A stretch of 64,000 nt of DNA from 67-14 sp963766115 (GTDB lineage Bacteria > Actinomycetota > Thermoleophilia > Solirubrobacterales > 70-9): the NCBI GenBank assembly GCA_963766115.1, contig CAVXYR010000007.1:331911-395910 (forward strand). Direction: 5' to 3'. The first letter of the stretch is position 1, and every line of letters begins with the position of its first letter. The position numbers were made by a program, and so were the translations under genes. Under the pieces are notes generated by a model, which saw only the letters and a list, made by a program, of their open reading frames with translations, was not told where the DNA came from and did not search any database. Positions 49,250 to 59,032 of this stretch are shown piece by piece.

Positions 49250-50944
49250 ATGACCGATCCTGGATTGCGCCTGAAGGCCCTGTCGACAGCAGTTGCGGCA
49301 TTGCTGCTTTCCCTGGCCGCGATTTCGGGCTGTGGCGGGGGTGGCGACGGAGGAACGGCGACTTCAGGGCTGGCTGAATGGATGCCCGCCGATTCGGTGG
49401 TCTATATCGAGGCGGCGATCAGGCCCGAAGACGATGTTTCCGAAAAGGTCGATCGGATCGCGACCAGGCTGACCGGTGAATCGCTGTCAGATTCACTTAA
49501 CCAGGCGCTGGCCGAAAACTCGGACGACTCGGAGGTTGACTTCAAGACCGACGTCGAGCCCTGGCTGGGCGAGTCTGCGGCATTGGCGGTGACCGCCGAT
49601 CTGAGCGGCTACTCGGCCGAAGACGCGTTTTCAGTGGTCCCGGCCTCCCTACCGGCCTCCGGTCCACTGGACATCTCCAGCGGCGGAAAGTCGGACTCGG
49701 CCGAGCAGGTCAGCGTGGTCGTGGAGACGACCGACGCCGACGCGACCCGGAGTTTCATCGAGACGACTTCGGCCAGTCAGAAGGGCGATCCGAGCCAGGG
49801 CGAGTACGAGGGCGTCGAATACACGGTGAGCGGCGACGGGGACAGCGTCCTCGGGGTGAGCGACGACCTGCTTCTCGCGGCTGACTCGGTGGCCGGCTTC
49901 GAGTCGATGGTCGACGCCCACGACGGCGATTCGCTGGCCGACACCGACGCCTTTTCGGAGGTGGCCGACAAGGCTGCGGACGGCAGCGTGGCAAACATGT
50001 TCGCGACCAGTGCCCCGGTGGTCGACGCCGCCTCCGGTTCGGGGACCTCCGGCGATTCCGGCGCGGAGCCCGGCAACGGAAGCGGATCCGGCATGGACCC
50101 GCTCTACGAGGCACTCGGGGTGGATCCGGAGAACACCGGGGTCCTGCTCAGCCTGGTCCCGGGGGACGACGAGATTTCGCTCAAGGGCGTATCGAATGCC
50201 GGCAGCGAGTTCGTTAACGGAGACCCCGGCCCGCTGATCGAGACCTTCCCCGCCGACGCCATGTTTGCGACCGGCTCGGCCGGGGTCGGCACCAACCTGA
50301 GAAAGGTCATCGACGCGGTGGACGAGCAGGGCATCGAGGGTCTGGTCAGGCCGGGAGAGCTGCAGAAGATGATCGACGAGTTCTCTGGCAGCGGGGTGGA
50401 CCTGAACGCCCTTATCGACTCGTTGGAAACGGTCGGTATGTTCGTCAGCGGCGGATCGGTCGACTCGCTCGGGGGCGCTCTGGTCGTCACCTCGTCCGAC
50501 CTGAAACCGCTCGAGAACTCGCTCGCCCTGATCTCGACCCTGATCGGCCAGGCCGGAGACGCCCAGGTCCGCCCGCTGACCGGCAACGCGACCGGCTTCA
50601 GCGCCAGGACACCCGAGCTGCCGGGCCGGCCGGTGGTGGTGGCGATCAAGGGTGACCGGTTCGTGATCGCGATCGGAGCAAGGCAGGCGAAGCAGGCGCT
50701 GGGCGGCAGCGGACCGACCCTGGCCGGCTCGGATGCCTACGAGGCCGCCGTCAGTTCGCTCTCCGGAGAACAGATCGACCTTTTCGTCGATCCTCCCCGT
50801 ATAGGCAGACTGATACGGGATGCGGCCGGCGAGCAGTCCGACGCGGTCAAGGCGGCCGACCTGATGGACAAGTTCGAGTACATCGGCGCCGGCGGCAGTG
50901 ACGGCGACGGCACCTTCGAGCTCAACCTCGGGCTGGGGAACTGA
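49250..50944 (+). CDS. DUF3352 lipoprotein
   Basis: A 564-residue exported protein. The signal LSTAVAALLLSLAAIS ends in a lipobox with Cys28 (ISGCGGG). The mature N-terminus LAEWMPADSVVYIEAAIRPE and the later VPGDDEISLKG and RPVVVAIKGDRFVIAIG match the DUF3352 pattern seen in actinobacteria, with a disordered Gly/Ser patch near residues 260-280. Anchored on the outer face of the membrane; function unknown. It stands between glmS and acpS with 38 and 35 base gaps. Confidence 0.8.
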   Translation: MTDPGLRLKALSTAVAALLLSLAAISGCGGGGDGGTATSGLAEWMPADSVVYIEAAIRPEDDVSEKVDRIATRLTGESLSDSLNQALAENSDDSEVDFKTDVEPWLGESAALAVTADLSGYSAEDAFSVVPASLPASGPLDISSGGKSDSAEQVSVVVETTDADATRSFIETTSASQKGDPSQGEYEGVEYTVSGDGDSVLGVSDDLLLAADSVAGFESMVDAHDGDSLADTDAFSEVADKAADGSVANMFATSAPVVDAASGSGTSGDSGAEPGNGSGSGMDPLYEALGVDPENTGVLLSLVPGDDEISLKGVSNAGSEFVNGDPGPLIETFPADAMFATGSAGVGTNLRKVIDAVDEQGIEGLVRPGELQKMIDEFSGSGVDLNALIDSLETVGMFVSGGSVDSLGGALVVTSSDLKPLENSLALISTLIGQAGDAQVRPLTGNATGFSARTPELPGRPVVVAIKGDRFVIAIGARQAKQALGGSGPTLAGSDAYEAAVSSLSGEQIDLFVDPPRIGRLIRDAAGEQSDAVKAADLMDKFEYIGAGGSDGDGTFELNLGLGN

Positions 50945-50979
50945 ATTCATGCCAACGGTCGAACCGGGGAGCTGATCGC

Positions 50980-51345
50980 TTGGCCACGGTCGGCGTCGGC
51001 ATTGATCTGATCGAGATCGCCCGGATCGAGCGCGCCCTGGAGCGGCATCCGCGCCTGGCCGGGAGGCTGTTCACCGAGGCCGAGATCGAGTACTCGGCGG
51101 CCAAGGGCCGGCCCGGACGGCATCTGGCCGCCAGGTTCGCCGCCAAGGAGGCAGCGGTCAAAGCGATGGGCCTCCCACCGGGCGTCTGCCTGAACGAGAT
51201 CGAAGTGGTCGCCGGTGCGCCGCCGGAGTTCCGTTTTCACCGGAAAGTCGCGACCGCCGCGGCCGAGCAGGGGCTTTCGGTGAAGGTCAGCCTGACCCAC
51301 GACCGCGAGACGGCGGCCGCGGTCGCTGTTGCCGAGGTCGTCTGA
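50980..51345 (+). CDS. acpS: Holo-ACP synthase
   Basis: Transfers 4'-phosphopantetheine from CoA to acyl-carrier protein. The 121-residue protein has GVGIDLIEIARIERAL (Mg-binding Asp) and HLAARFAAKEAAVKAMG (Glu/Lys of the active site), then VSLTHDRETAAAVAV. TTG start at 50980. Followed after 1 nt by nnr, the usual acpS-nnr-alr order. Confidence 0.95.
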   Translation: MATVGVGIDLIEIARIERALERHPRLAGRLFTEAEIEYSAAKGRPGRHLAARFAAKEAAVKAMGLPPGVCLNEIEVVAGAPPEFRFHRKVATAAAEQGLSVKVSLTHDRETAAAVAVAEVV

Positions 51346-51346
51346 A

Positions 51347-52909
51347 TTGGAGCCCTGGCTCGACCCCGTCTACGACGCGGCCGGCATGGGCCGGGCCGAC
51401 CGCTGGGCGATCGAGCAGGAGGGCGTGCCTTCCCTCGAGCTGATGGAAAGCGCCGGGCGGGCCCTGGCGGACGAGACCGCCTCCGTCGCCGGTCAGGGTC
51501 CGGTCCGGGTGGTCTGCGGCAAAGGTAACAACGGCGGCGACGGCCTGGTCGCCGCCCGGCACCTGATCGGGTCGGGTCACGAGGTCGAGGTGGTACTCCT
51601 CTGGCCGGCCGACCAGCTCAGCCCCGACTCGACCGCCAACTTCGAGCGGCTCCCGGTCGAGGTCGTCATCGGGGCGGGAAGCGGCGCCGGCAGCCTCGCG
51701 AAGGAGGCACTCACCGGTTCCGGGGCGGTTGTCGATGCGGTACTGGGCACCGGGTTCGCCGGTGCTCCCGAGGCCCCGGTCGACGCGGCGATCGAGGCGA
51801 TCAACTCCTGTGGCGCTCCGGTGATCTGCTGCGACGTGCCCTCCGGGGTCAACGCGACCACGGGCGAGGCGGGCCTGGCGGTCTCAGGCGACCGGACCGT
51901 AACCTTCCACGCCCTCAAAGTCGGACATCTGATCGCACCCGGCAAGCATCTGGCGGGCCCGGTGCGGGCCGCCGACATCGGCATCCCGTCGGGCGCTCCG
52001 GCCGGAGAGGCCGCCGGTGTCATAAGCCCGGACGTTCTGGAGTTGCTGCCGGCGCGCGGCGCCGCCTCGACCAAATTCAGCTCCGGCCGGGTCACCGTGG
52101 TCGGCGGCTCGCCGGGCCTGACCGGAGCGGTCTGCCTGGCCGCCGAGGCGGCGATCAGGAGCGGCGCCGGATACGCAACGGTCGCAGTGCCCGCCGGGCT
52201 CGAGCCGGTTTTCGAGACGAAGCTGACCGAGGTCATGTCACTCGGCCTCGGGGGCCCGGACGGATCGGACGGCAGCCGGGGGCACCTCGGGCCCTGGGCC
52301 GAGCAGGACATCCTCGAACACGCCGGCAAAGCCGCGTCGGTCGTTCTCGGATCAGGGATCGGGCGGGCCGGCGGCGTGGGGGAGCTGATCCGGTCACTGG
52401 TCCCCGGACTCGAGGCTCCTCTGGTCCTGGACGCGGACGGCCTCGGCGGCCTCGGCGCCGACCTCGGACCGGTCTCCTCGCGCCGGCAGCCGACCCTGCT
52501 CACGCCGCATTCGGGTGAGATGGCACGACTGCTCGGAATCGAGTCTTCCGAGGTCGAGGCTCACCGGCTCGACGCGGCGCTGAAGCTGGCCCGCGAGAGC
52601 GGCGCGATTGTCGTGCTCAAGGGTGACGACACCATCGTCACCGATGGCGAGAGGGTCGCAATCAACGCTCTTCCGGCGCCCGCCCTGGCCACCGCCGGAA
52701 CGGGAGATGTCCTGGCCGGGGTCTGCGGGGCGTTCCTCGGGAGGGGACTCGAGCCGTTCACGGCTGCCGCAGCCGCGGTCATATGCCACGCCCGGGCCGG
52801 CCGGCTGGCTGCCGCCGGAACCGGGTCTGCGGAAGGGGTGATCGCAACCGACGTGGTCGCCTCGCTGCCCCCGGCGATGAACGTCGCGCCCCGGGACGAC
52901 CGTCGATAG
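51347..52909 (+). CDS. nnr: Bifunctional NAD(P)HX epimerase/dehydratase
   Basis: Repairs hydrated NAD(P)H. Residues ~1-210: YjeF-N epimerase (RWAIEQEGVPSLELMESAGR, CGKGNNGGDGLVAARHL, CDVPSGVNATTG). Residues ~225-520: ADP/ATP-dependent dehydratase of ribokinase fold (VTVVGGSPGLTGAVCLAAEA, LVLDADGL, LTPHSGEMARLLG, ATAGTGDVLAGVCGAFL). TTG 51347 was chosen, just after the acpS stop. 520 residues. Confidence 0.95.
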   Translation: MEPWLDPVYDAAGMGRADRWAIEQEGVPSLELMESAGRALADETASVAGQGPVRVVCGKGNNGGDGLVAARHLIGSGHEVEVVLLWPADQLSPDSTANFERLPVEVVIGAGSGAGSLAKEALTGSGAVVDAVLGTGFAGAPEAPVDAAIEAINSCGAPVICCDVPSGVNATTGEAGLAVSGDRTVTFHALKVGHLIAPGKHLAGPVRAADIGIPSGAPAGEAAGVISPDVLELLPARGAASTKFSSGRVTVVGGSPGLTGAVCLAAEAAIRSGAGYATVAVPAGLEPVFETKLTEVMSLGLGGPDGSDGSRGHLGPWAEQDILEHAGKAASVVLGSGIGRAGGVGELIRSLVPGLEAPLVLDADGLGGLGADLGPVSSRRQPTLLTPHSGEMARLLGIESSEVEAHRLDAALKLARESGAIVVLKGDDTIVTDGERVAINALPAPALATAGTGDVLAGVCGAFLGRGLEPFTAAAAAVICHARAGRLAAAGTGSAEGVIATDVVASLPPAMNVAPRDDRR

Positions 52910-52926
52910 GGAATAATCTCGTCGAG

Positions 52927-53388
52927 ATGCCCACCGTAGCCGACATCATGGACCGCGAACCCGTTTCGGTTTCTCCCGACGATGAGGTCCGCCGCGTGAT
53001 CGAAGTCATGCAGACCCACGACCTGCCCGGAGTGCCGGTGGTAGACGAAGTCAAGAAGGTCGTCGGCATCATCACCGAGTCGGACCTGGTCATATCCGAC
53101 GAAGAATCCGATTTTCACCTTCCGCACTACGTGAACATCATGGGCGGGATCGTCTTCCTCGAATCGACAAGGCATTTCGAGGAGCGGGCGAAAAAGGCCT
53201 TTGCCGATCGCGCCTCCGACATGATGACCGAGGACCCGGTGACCGTCGGTCCCGGGGAACCGGCCGAGCATGCGGCCCGGCTGATCTCGGAAAGGCATCA
53301 CAACCGGCTTCCGGTGGTCGACGGCGAAGGCCGGCTGGTAGGCGTCGTCACCAGGGTCGACGTGCTGGCCGCCCTAACCGGCAGCTGA
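52927..53388 (+). CDS. Tandem CBS-domain protein
   Basis: A 153-residue protein made of two CBS domains: VADIMDREPVSVSPDDEVRRV with LPGVPVVDEVKKVVGIITESDL, then ASDMMTEDPVTVGPGEPAEHA with RLPVVDGEGRLVGVVTRVDV. A ~30-residue insert between them. Probably binds an adenine nucleotide and regulates a partner not evident here. The stop overlaps the alr ATG. Confidence 0.9.
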   Translation: MPTVADIMDREPVSVSPDDEVRRVIEVMQTHDLPGVPVVDEVKKVVGIITESDLVISDEESDFHLPHYVNIMGGIVFLESTRHFEERAKKAFADRASDMMTEDPVTVGPGEPAEHAARLISERHHNRLPVVDGEGRLVGVVTRVDVLAALTGS

Positions 53389-54554
53389 TGTACGAACGGG
53401 CCGAGGCCCGCATCGATCTCGGCGCTCTGCGTCACAACTGCGGAACCCTCCGGGCACGGCTTGGACCAGGGGTCGAGCTCTGCCCGGTGCTCAAGGCCGA
53501 CGGGTACGGTCACGGCGCCGCCCACTGTGCGCCGGTGGTAGCTGCCTCGGGAGCCGACCGAATCGCGGTCGCCACAGCGCGCGAAGCGGTCCGGATCAGA
53601 GCCCTGGTCCCGGACATCCCACTGCTCGTGCTCGGAGCGCTGGCCCCGGGCGAAGTCGAGATGGCGGTCGCCACCGGGACCGACATCGCCGTCTGGGAAC
53701 CGGGATTCATCGACTCGCTGGCTACCCGGGCCGAGGCGACCGGGCTGACCATCGGGGTCCACCTCAAGTACGACACCGGGATGGGGAGGCTCGGCTGTTC
53801 CGACCCCGGGGCGGTCATCGAAATGGCCCGATCGATCGCGGCAAGCCGGAGCCTGAGCCTCGAGGCGGTCTGGACCCATTTCGCGACGGCCGATGAGCCG
53901 GACCCGGAGTTCCGGAATATTCAGCGGGACCGCCTGAGCGACCTTGGCGCCCGGATCAGGCAGGAGCACCCCCGGGTGATGCTCCACGCCGCCAACTCGG
54001 CGGCCCTGATCGCCGACCCGGAAACGCATTTCGACCTGGTCCGGCCCGGGGTCGCCGTCTACGGGATGGATCCGTTCGGCGCCGACCCGCTGGACCACGA
54101 ACTGATGCCGGTTCTCTCGCTCCATTCCTACGTGGCCGCGGTGAAGCGGCTCGAGCCGGGCATGAGCGTCGGCTACGGCCGCACCTGGAAGGCCGATCGC
54201 CCGACTTCGATCGCCACGATTCCGGTCGGCTACGGCGACGGCGTGCGCCGCGCCCTGTCCAACCGGGGAGAGGTGCTGATCTCGGGGCGGCGATATCCGG
54301 TCGCCGGGACGATCTCGATGGACAACCTCGCGGTCGAGATCGGATCCGGGCCCGAAGTCGCGGTCGGTGACGAGGTGACCCTGATCGGGACCCAGCGGGA
54401 TGGCCGGATCACCGCCGAAGAAGTCGCGCGGACGCTCGAGACGATCAACTATGAGGTCACCTGTGGCATCTCCCCAAGGGTCCCGAGGCAGGGAACGGGA
54501 GATCCCGGGACGGCCGAGGTTCCGACCGTGCCAGTTCCGGGGGAGGGCGCTTGA
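53388..54554 (+). CDS. alr: Alanine racemase
   Basis: PLP enzyme making D-alanine for peptidoglycan. The PLP lysine lies in VLKADGYGHGA, the catalytic tyrosine in VAAVKRLEPGMSVGYGRTW and downstream, and GYGDGVRRALSNRGEVLI with TISMDNLAVEI in the C-terminal domain. 388 residues with a Pro/Gly-rich tail. Coupled to CBS (TGATG) and to cca (TTGA). Confidence 0.96.
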   Translation: MYERAEARIDLGALRHNCGTLRARLGPGVELCPVLKADGYGHGAAHCAPVVAASGADRIAVATAREAVRIRALVPDIPLLVLGALAPGEVEMAVATGTDIAVWEPGFIDSLATRAEATGLTIGVHLKYDTGMGRLGCSDPGAVIEMARSIAASRSLSLEAVWTHFATADEPDPEFRNIQRDRLSDLGARIRQEHPRVMLHAANSAALIADPETHFDLVRPGVAVYGMDPFGADPLDHELMPVLSLHSYVAAVKRLEPGMSVGYGRTWKADRPTSIATIPVGYGDGVRRALSNRGEVLISGRRYPVAGTISMDNLAVEIGSGPEVAVGDEVTLIGTQRDGRITAEEVARTLETINYEVTCGISPRVPRQGTGDPGTAEVPTVPVPGEGA

Positions 54555-55984
54555 AGCTCGGCGAGATCGCGTCCCGGGCGATGGCAGGGGACCTGGTCCG
54601 CCGGACCCGGGCGGCTATCCCGGACGAGCCGGCCTGGCTTGTCGGCGGCGCGGTTCGCGACGTGGCGCTCGGGAGGGAGGTCAAAGATCTCGATCTCGCG
54701 GTTTCGGGATCGCCCGAGAAGGCGGCCCGGGCGGTCGCGGCCGGACTCGGGGGGACCGCCTTCGAGCTCTCGGCCGAATTCGCAACCTGGCGGGCCCGGG
54801 ATCGTGCCGGCGAGTGGCAGATCGACCTGACCGCCCTCCGTGGGCCCGGCATCGAGGATGACCTGAGCCGTCGTGACTTCACCGTGGGTGCGTTCGCGGT
54901 CGATCTGGCGACCGGCGAGGGGATCGACCCCACCGGCGGCCTGCACGATCTGGCCTCGGGCGTCGTCCGTGCGGTCGGGCCCGAGAGTTTCACCGACGAT
55001 CCGCTCCGCCTGATGAGGGCGGCCAGGCTGGTCGCCCAGTTCGGCTGGACGGTCGAGGCCGGAACGGCTGAACTCGCGCGAGCCGCTGCAGGCCGGGCCG
55101 CCGAGCCGGCGGGCGAACGCATCCTGGCCGAGTTCTGCCTGCTCGTCGCCGCACCTCATCCGGTCGCCGGGGTCGAGACGCTGGATTCGCTCGGGATCCT
55201 GGAGGCGGTCCTGCCGGAGTTGACCGCCCTTCACGGAGTGGTACAGGGTCCGAACCACCACCTCGACGTTTACGGCCACACGCTGGAGGTACTCGAGGGG
55301 GTGTTGCTGATCGAATCCGACCTGGAACGGTTCACCGGGCCACGTTCGCCGGAGGTCCGCGAGATGCTCAACGAACCGCTGGCCGATCGGGTCACCCGCT
55401 CTACCGGCCTCCGGCTGGCAGCCCTTCTTCACGACTGCGCCAAGCCGCAGACCAGGACGGAACGGGACGGGATCATCAGTTTTCGCGGCCACGATCGCGA
55501 CGGGGCCGAACAGGTAAGGCAGATCTTCGGCCGGCTCAAGGCGAGCAACCGGCTCGCCGGATACGTGGCCGAGATCACCCGGCACCATCTGGTCCTCGGC
55601 TTCATGGTTCCCGAGCACCCGCTGAACCGCCACCAGGTCTATGCCTACCTGAGGCACACCGATCCGGTAACGGTCGACGTCACCCTGCTGACCGTGGCCG
55701 ACCGGCTCGCGGCCCGGGGCTCGGCCTCGATCGCCAGCAGGGAGATGATCGAGAGCCACCTCGAACTGGCGAGGGAGATGGTCGGGTACGGGCTCGACTG
55801 GCGGCGGGACGGTCCACCCGAGCCGTTTATGCGTGGCGACCGACTGGCCGCCGAACTCGGGATCGAGCCCGGTCCGGAACTCGGCAGGGTGGTCGAGGCG
55901 CTGGCCGAGGCCCGCTATGCCGGTGAAATCCATTCTGCAAGCGAAGCTGTGGATTTCGGCCGGCGCTTCCTCGATGCCTCCTAG
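54551..55984 (+). CDS. cca: CCA tRNA nucleotidyltransferase / poly(A) polymerase-like with HD domain
   Basis: Class II nucleotidyltransferase adding or repairing tRNA CCA ends. N-terminal AWLVGGAVRDVALG and the metal aspartates in KDLDLAVSG, then SRRDFTVGAFAVDL and DDPLRLMRAARLVAQFG; HD hydrolase domain LAALLHDCAKPQTR in the C-terminal half. Class II CCA-adding and PAP enzymes are hard to separate by sequence. TTG start overlaps the alr stop. 477 residues. Confidence 0.9.
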   Translation: MKLGEIASRAMAGDLVRRTRAAIPDEPAWLVGGAVRDVALGREVKDLDLAVSGSPEKAARAVAAGLGGTAFELSAEFATWRARDRAGEWQIDLTALRGPGIEDDLSRRDFTVGAFAVDLATGEGIDPTGGLHDLASGVVRAVGPESFTDDPLRLMRAARLVAQFGWTVEAGTAELARAAAGRAAEPAGERILAEFCLLVAAPHPVAGVETLDSLGILEAVLPELTALHGVVQGPNHHLDVYGHTLEVLEGVLLIESDLERFTGPRSPEVREMLNEPLADRVTRSTGLRLAALLHDCAKPQTRTERDGIISFRGHDRDGAEQVRQIFGRLKASNRLAGYVAEITRHHLVLGFMVPEHPLNRHQVYAYLRHTDPVTVDVTLLTVADRLAARGSASIASREMIESHLELAREMVGYGLDWRRDGPPEPFMRGDRLAAELGIEPGPELGRVVEALAEARYAGEIHSASEAVDFGRRFLDAS

Positions 55985-56004
55985 GTTGTACGCTCCGTCG
56001 CCGC

Positions 56005-56223
56005 ATGGGTAAAGAAGAAAAGATCGAGATGGAGGGCGAAATCACCGAAGCCCTCCCGAATACGATGTTCCGGGTCAAGCTTGACAACGATCATGAGGTA
56101 CTCGGCCACATATCGGGCAAGATGCGCCGCCACTACATCCGGATCCTGCCCGGGGACCGGGTCAAGATCGAGCTTTCGCCCTACGATCTGACCCGCGGCC
56201 GGATCACCTACCGCTACAAGTAG
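56005..56223 (+). CDS. infA: Translation initiation factor IF-1
   Basis: A 72-residue OB-fold protein: KIEMEGEITEALPNTMFRVKLDN, HISGKMRRHYIRILPGDRV and DLTRGRITYRYK are standard for IF-1. Here it lies away from the ribosomal protein S13/L36 cluster, after cca. No clear ribosome binding site; transcription could start just upstream. Confidence 0.97.
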   Translation: MGKEEKIEMEGEITEALPNTMFRVKLDNDHEVLGHISGKMRRHYIRILPGDRVKIELSPYDLTRGRITYRYK

Positions 56224-56259
56224 GCCGGTCCGGCGATCCGCAACCAATGCGGAGCCGGG

Positions 56260-57141
56260 GTGTTCTTGAACGTGATGTCTAATCACCAGCTAACACTTTC
56301 CAAGCATTTTTCGGCCACCGCGATTGCCGCCGGAGTCGCCCTGTTCGCACTCGCCGCGATCTTCGCTTTTTCCCTCTCGGCAGCCGATTCCGCGGTCGCC
56401 AAATCGTCGAAACGGGTGGTGCTGGGCAAGGCGAACAACAAGTTGACCCCCAACTGCGGGACGAACTTCTCACGCGACTGCCTTGCTGAAGGCAAGGTCA
56501 CCGGCTATCAGGTCTACCGCAAGGGTTCGCAGCGCAAAAGGGGATTCGTGGTTCCACGGGAGGGCAAAGTCGTTTCCTGGTCGATCTCGCTGGCTAAGCC
56601 GACCACGAAGGACATCCGCAAGGGTTCGAACAGCTATTCGGCCCAGCTGCCGTTCTTCAACGACCTTTTCGGAACGCCCGCCTCGGCCCGGATCGCAGTG
56701 CTGAAGCGGGTCAAGAAGAAGGAAAGCGGCCCTCCCCAGTACAAGATGGTCCGCCAGAGCCCGACCCAGATCCTCAATCCCTACTTCGGCAGAACCGTCA
56801 ATTTCGCCCTGACCAAGCCACTCAACGTGATCAAGGATCAGATCGTGGCCCTGACGATCCCGACCTGGGCGCCGGCTATCTGGAAGCCCTACTCCTGCAG
56901 CATCAGCCCGGCGGGCGGGGTCAACGACCCGATCGCCTGCAACCGGGCCGAAGAGGACTACACCTGGCGGGCCAGCCGGGGCAAGGGCAAGTGCGTGCTC
57001 GGCACCGATCCGGACACGGGTGAGCCGAACACCGCCCTGCAGAAGACCCGGCCCCAGCAGAAGCTGGATTCCACCAAGCGCTACGGCTGCTACTACGGCA
57101 GCAACGTGCTGCTGTACACCGCAACGGTCATCTCCAAGTAG
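56260..57141 (+). CDS. Secreted protein of unknown function
   Basis: A 293-residue exported protein, no named family. Signal region: TAIAAGVALFALAAIFAFSL followed by SAADSAVAKS. The mature part is basic and strand-rich, with six cysteines in a pattern suggesting disulfides (CGTNFSRDC; CSISPAGGVNDPIAC; C...CYYG). IVALTIPTWAPAIWKPYSC is a notable aromatic block. GTG 56260 has GGAG 5 nt upstream; ATG 56275 is an alternative. It may be a surface-exposed beta protein. Confidence 0.75.
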   Translation: MFLNVMSNHQLTLSKHFSATAIAAGVALFALAAIFAFSLSAADSAVAKSSKRVVLGKANNKLTPNCGTNFSRDCLAEGKVTGYQVYRKGSQRKRGFVVPREGKVVSWSISLAKPTTKDIRKGSNSYSAQLPFFNDLFGTPASARIAVLKRVKKKESGPPQYKMVRQSPTQILNPYFGRTVNFALTKPLNVIKDQIVALTIPTWAPAIWKPYSCSISPAGGVNDPIACNRAEEDYTWRASRGKGKCVLGTDPDTGEPNTALQKTRPQQKLDSTKRYGCYYGSNVLLYTATVISK

Positions 57142-57158
57142 CCCGCCGGTCCGGCGGG
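57142..57158. terminator. Short GC hairpin between convergent genes
   Basis: CCCGCC, GGTCC, GGCGGG immediately after the secreted-protein stop and 20 bases before the end of the convergent zinc-ribbon gene. No U-tract, so it is a weak candidate. Confidence 0.45.
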
Positions 57159-57178
57159 GCCCGGCGGTCGAGCCGGAC

Positions 57179-57436
57179 TCAGCCGGTCGGGAGGCCGCAG
57201 AACTCGCAGTTCGCCAGATCGCGTCCGGTCAGCTGTTCGCAGCGGCGGCATACCCTCAGGTTGACCGGGGTGCGGGGCAGCTTTGATTCCGAAGGTGACA
57301 GTGGCAGCACTTCGGCGACCGGTTCGAGTTCCTCGCCTGTCTCGCCGTCGCGGTAGACCACTCCGGCCTGGGCCGGGGCGATAGCTTCGCGCCCTGACAC
57401 GGGCGCCCGGAGTCGGTAAATCTGCTCGTTGCTCAT
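57179..57436 (-). CDS. Small zinc-ribbon protein
   Basis: An 85-residue protein ending in a zinc ribbon: CRRCEQLTGRDLANCEFCG (CxxC-x11-CxxC). The N-terminal ~60 residues are polar and not recognised. The frame stays open far upstream, but only as the antisense of the glycosyltransferase; ATG 57436 gives a divergent pair with that gene 21 nt apart. No ribosome binding site precedes this ATG, so it may be leaderless. Confidence 0.65.
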   Translation of the reverse strand: MSNEQIYRLRAPVSGREAIAPAQAGVVYRDGETGEELEPVAEVLPLSPSESKLPRTPVNLRVCRRCEQLTGRDLANCEFCGLPTG

Positions 57437-57457
57437 CAGGGGGGAGAATATCCGGAA

Positions 57458-59032
57458 ATGAGGATCCTGATCTTTCACGGCTACCTTCTTCGAGGTACCG
57501 GCAGCAACATCTACAACGCCAACCTGGCCCGCGCGCTGGCCGGCCTCGGTCACGAAGTGCACCTGCTCTGCCAGGACCGTCAGGCCGAAGAGTTGGACTG
57601 GGTCGACGCTGTCGGCGGGTGGGGTGACCGGGGACTCGAGGTGCGCTCGCTGGGACGCCGCGAGCCCGGGTCTCCCGGGACGGCCCGCTCCGGACGCGGG
57701 CAGGGCCGGCCGGACGGTTCGGTCACGGTCTATTTCCCGCCGATCGGCGATCTGCTCCCGGTCTACGTCGAGGATCCCTACGAGGGCTTCGATGCCCGTG
57801 CCTACCCCAGGCTGAGCGATCGCGAGATCGAGCGCTACATCGAGGTCAACGTGCAGGCGGTCGGAGACGTCATGTCCAGGGCCGGTCCCCCGGATGCGGC
57901 CCTGGCCAACCACCTGATCATGGGCCCGGCCGTGTTCGCCCGGGCCGGAGTCCGCCCCTACGCCGTGAAGAACCACGGCTCCGACCTCGAGTACACGATC
58001 AAGCCGCATCCCAGGTTTCTTCCGTGGGTGCGCGAGGGGCTGGAGCCGGCCGCCTCGGTCCTGGTCGGCTCCCTCCACACCGCGACCAGCCTCTGGGACG
58101 CGGTTCCCGGGCTCGATCTCGAGAACAAGACCGGGCTCGGTCCCCCCGGCGTCGACACAGACCGTTTCTCACCATTGGACCGGGACCTGAGGCCCGGGGC
58201 GATCTCCGCCCTGGCCAGGGAGGTCGCGTCCGAGCCGGCGGACGCAACCTTCGGGCGGGACGCAGAAGGAGCGGTTGCGGCCCTCGACCGCTTCGCGGCC
58301 GCCTCCGGTCCCCGGTTGATCTTCATCGGCAAGCTGATCGTCTCCAAGGGAGTCGACCTGCTGATCGCGGCCTGGCCGATCGTCTGCGCCGGGAACCCGG
58401 GGGCACGGCTGTTGCTTGGCGGCTTCGGGGCCTACGAAAAGGGCTTGCGCGAACTGGCCGGCGCGCTCGGCGACGGTGACATCGAGCAGGCCCGCCGGAT
58501 CGCCGACCAGGGCCGTGGCCTCGAGAGCGGCGAGGTAGGGAGGCTCGAGTACCTTGCCGATTTCCTGGCCGACCCGCCGGCCGGCTACGTTCGGCAGTCG
58601 CGAGCGGCGGCCGGTTCGATCGCCTTCGCCGGGCGGCTCGAGCATGACGAGGTCGCGGCGGTCGTGCCCGCGGCCGATGCGATGGTCGTACCCAGCACTT
58701 TCCCGGAGGCGTTCGGCATGGTGGCGGCCGAGGCTGCCGCGGCCGGCGTGTTGCCGATCTGTGCCCGCCACTCCGGGCTGGCCGAGGTGACCGCGGTCCT
58801 GCGGGCCGAGGTACCGGCCGTTTCCGGCTCGATCGAATTCGAGCTGGGCCCGGGCGCGGTTACAGGGCTGGCGGATCGGATCAACGGATGGTTGGCAGTG
58901 GACCCGGTCCGTCGGGCAGTCATCGGCCGTGAAATCGCCGACGCGGCCGATAGGAATTGGAGTTGGCAGGGCGTGGCCAAAGACGTGATTTCCGCATCAG
59001 AAGGGGAGATCCGTCCGATCGCCGGCGCCTGA
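57458..59032 (+). CDS. GT4-family glycosyltransferase (long form)
   Basis: GT-B glycosyltransferase of 524 residues. N-terminal MRILIFHGYLLRGTGSNIYNANLA with NHLIMGPAVFARAGVRPYAV; the C-terminal half has LIFIGKLIVSKGVDLLIAAW, GSIAFAGRLEHDEVAAVVPAAD and STFPEAFGMVAAEAAAAGVLP (Ex7E). About 100 residues longer than typical because of an inserted acidic stretch around 325-385. Probably starch/glycogen-synthase-like GT4 acting on a lipid or polysaccharide. The 3' part is mirrored at 63466-64000. Confidence 0.85.
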   Translation: MRILIFHGYLLRGTGSNIYNANLARALAGLGHEVHLLCQDRQAEELDWVDAVGGWGDRGLEVRSLGRREPGSPGTARSGRGQGRPDGSVTVYFPPIGDLLPVYVEDPYEGFDARAYPRLSDREIERYIEVNVQAVGDVMSRAGPPDAALANHLIMGPAVFARAGVRPYAVKNHGSDLEYTIKPHPRFLPWVREGLEPAASVLVGSLHTATSLWDAVPGLDLENKTGLGPPGVDTDRFSPLDRDLRPGAISALAREVASEPADATFGRDAEGAVAALDRFAAASGPRLIFIGKLIVSKGVDLLIAAWPIVCAGNPGARLLLGGFGAYEKGLRELAGALGDGDIEQARRIADQGRGLESGEVGRLEYLADFLADPPAGYVRQSRAAAGSIAFAGRLEHDEVAAVVPAADAMVVPSTFPEAFGMVAAEAAAAGVLPICARHSGLAEVTAVLRAEVPAVSGSIEFELGPGAVTGLADRINGWLAVDPVRRAVIGREIADAADRNWSWQGVAKDVISASEGEIRPIAGA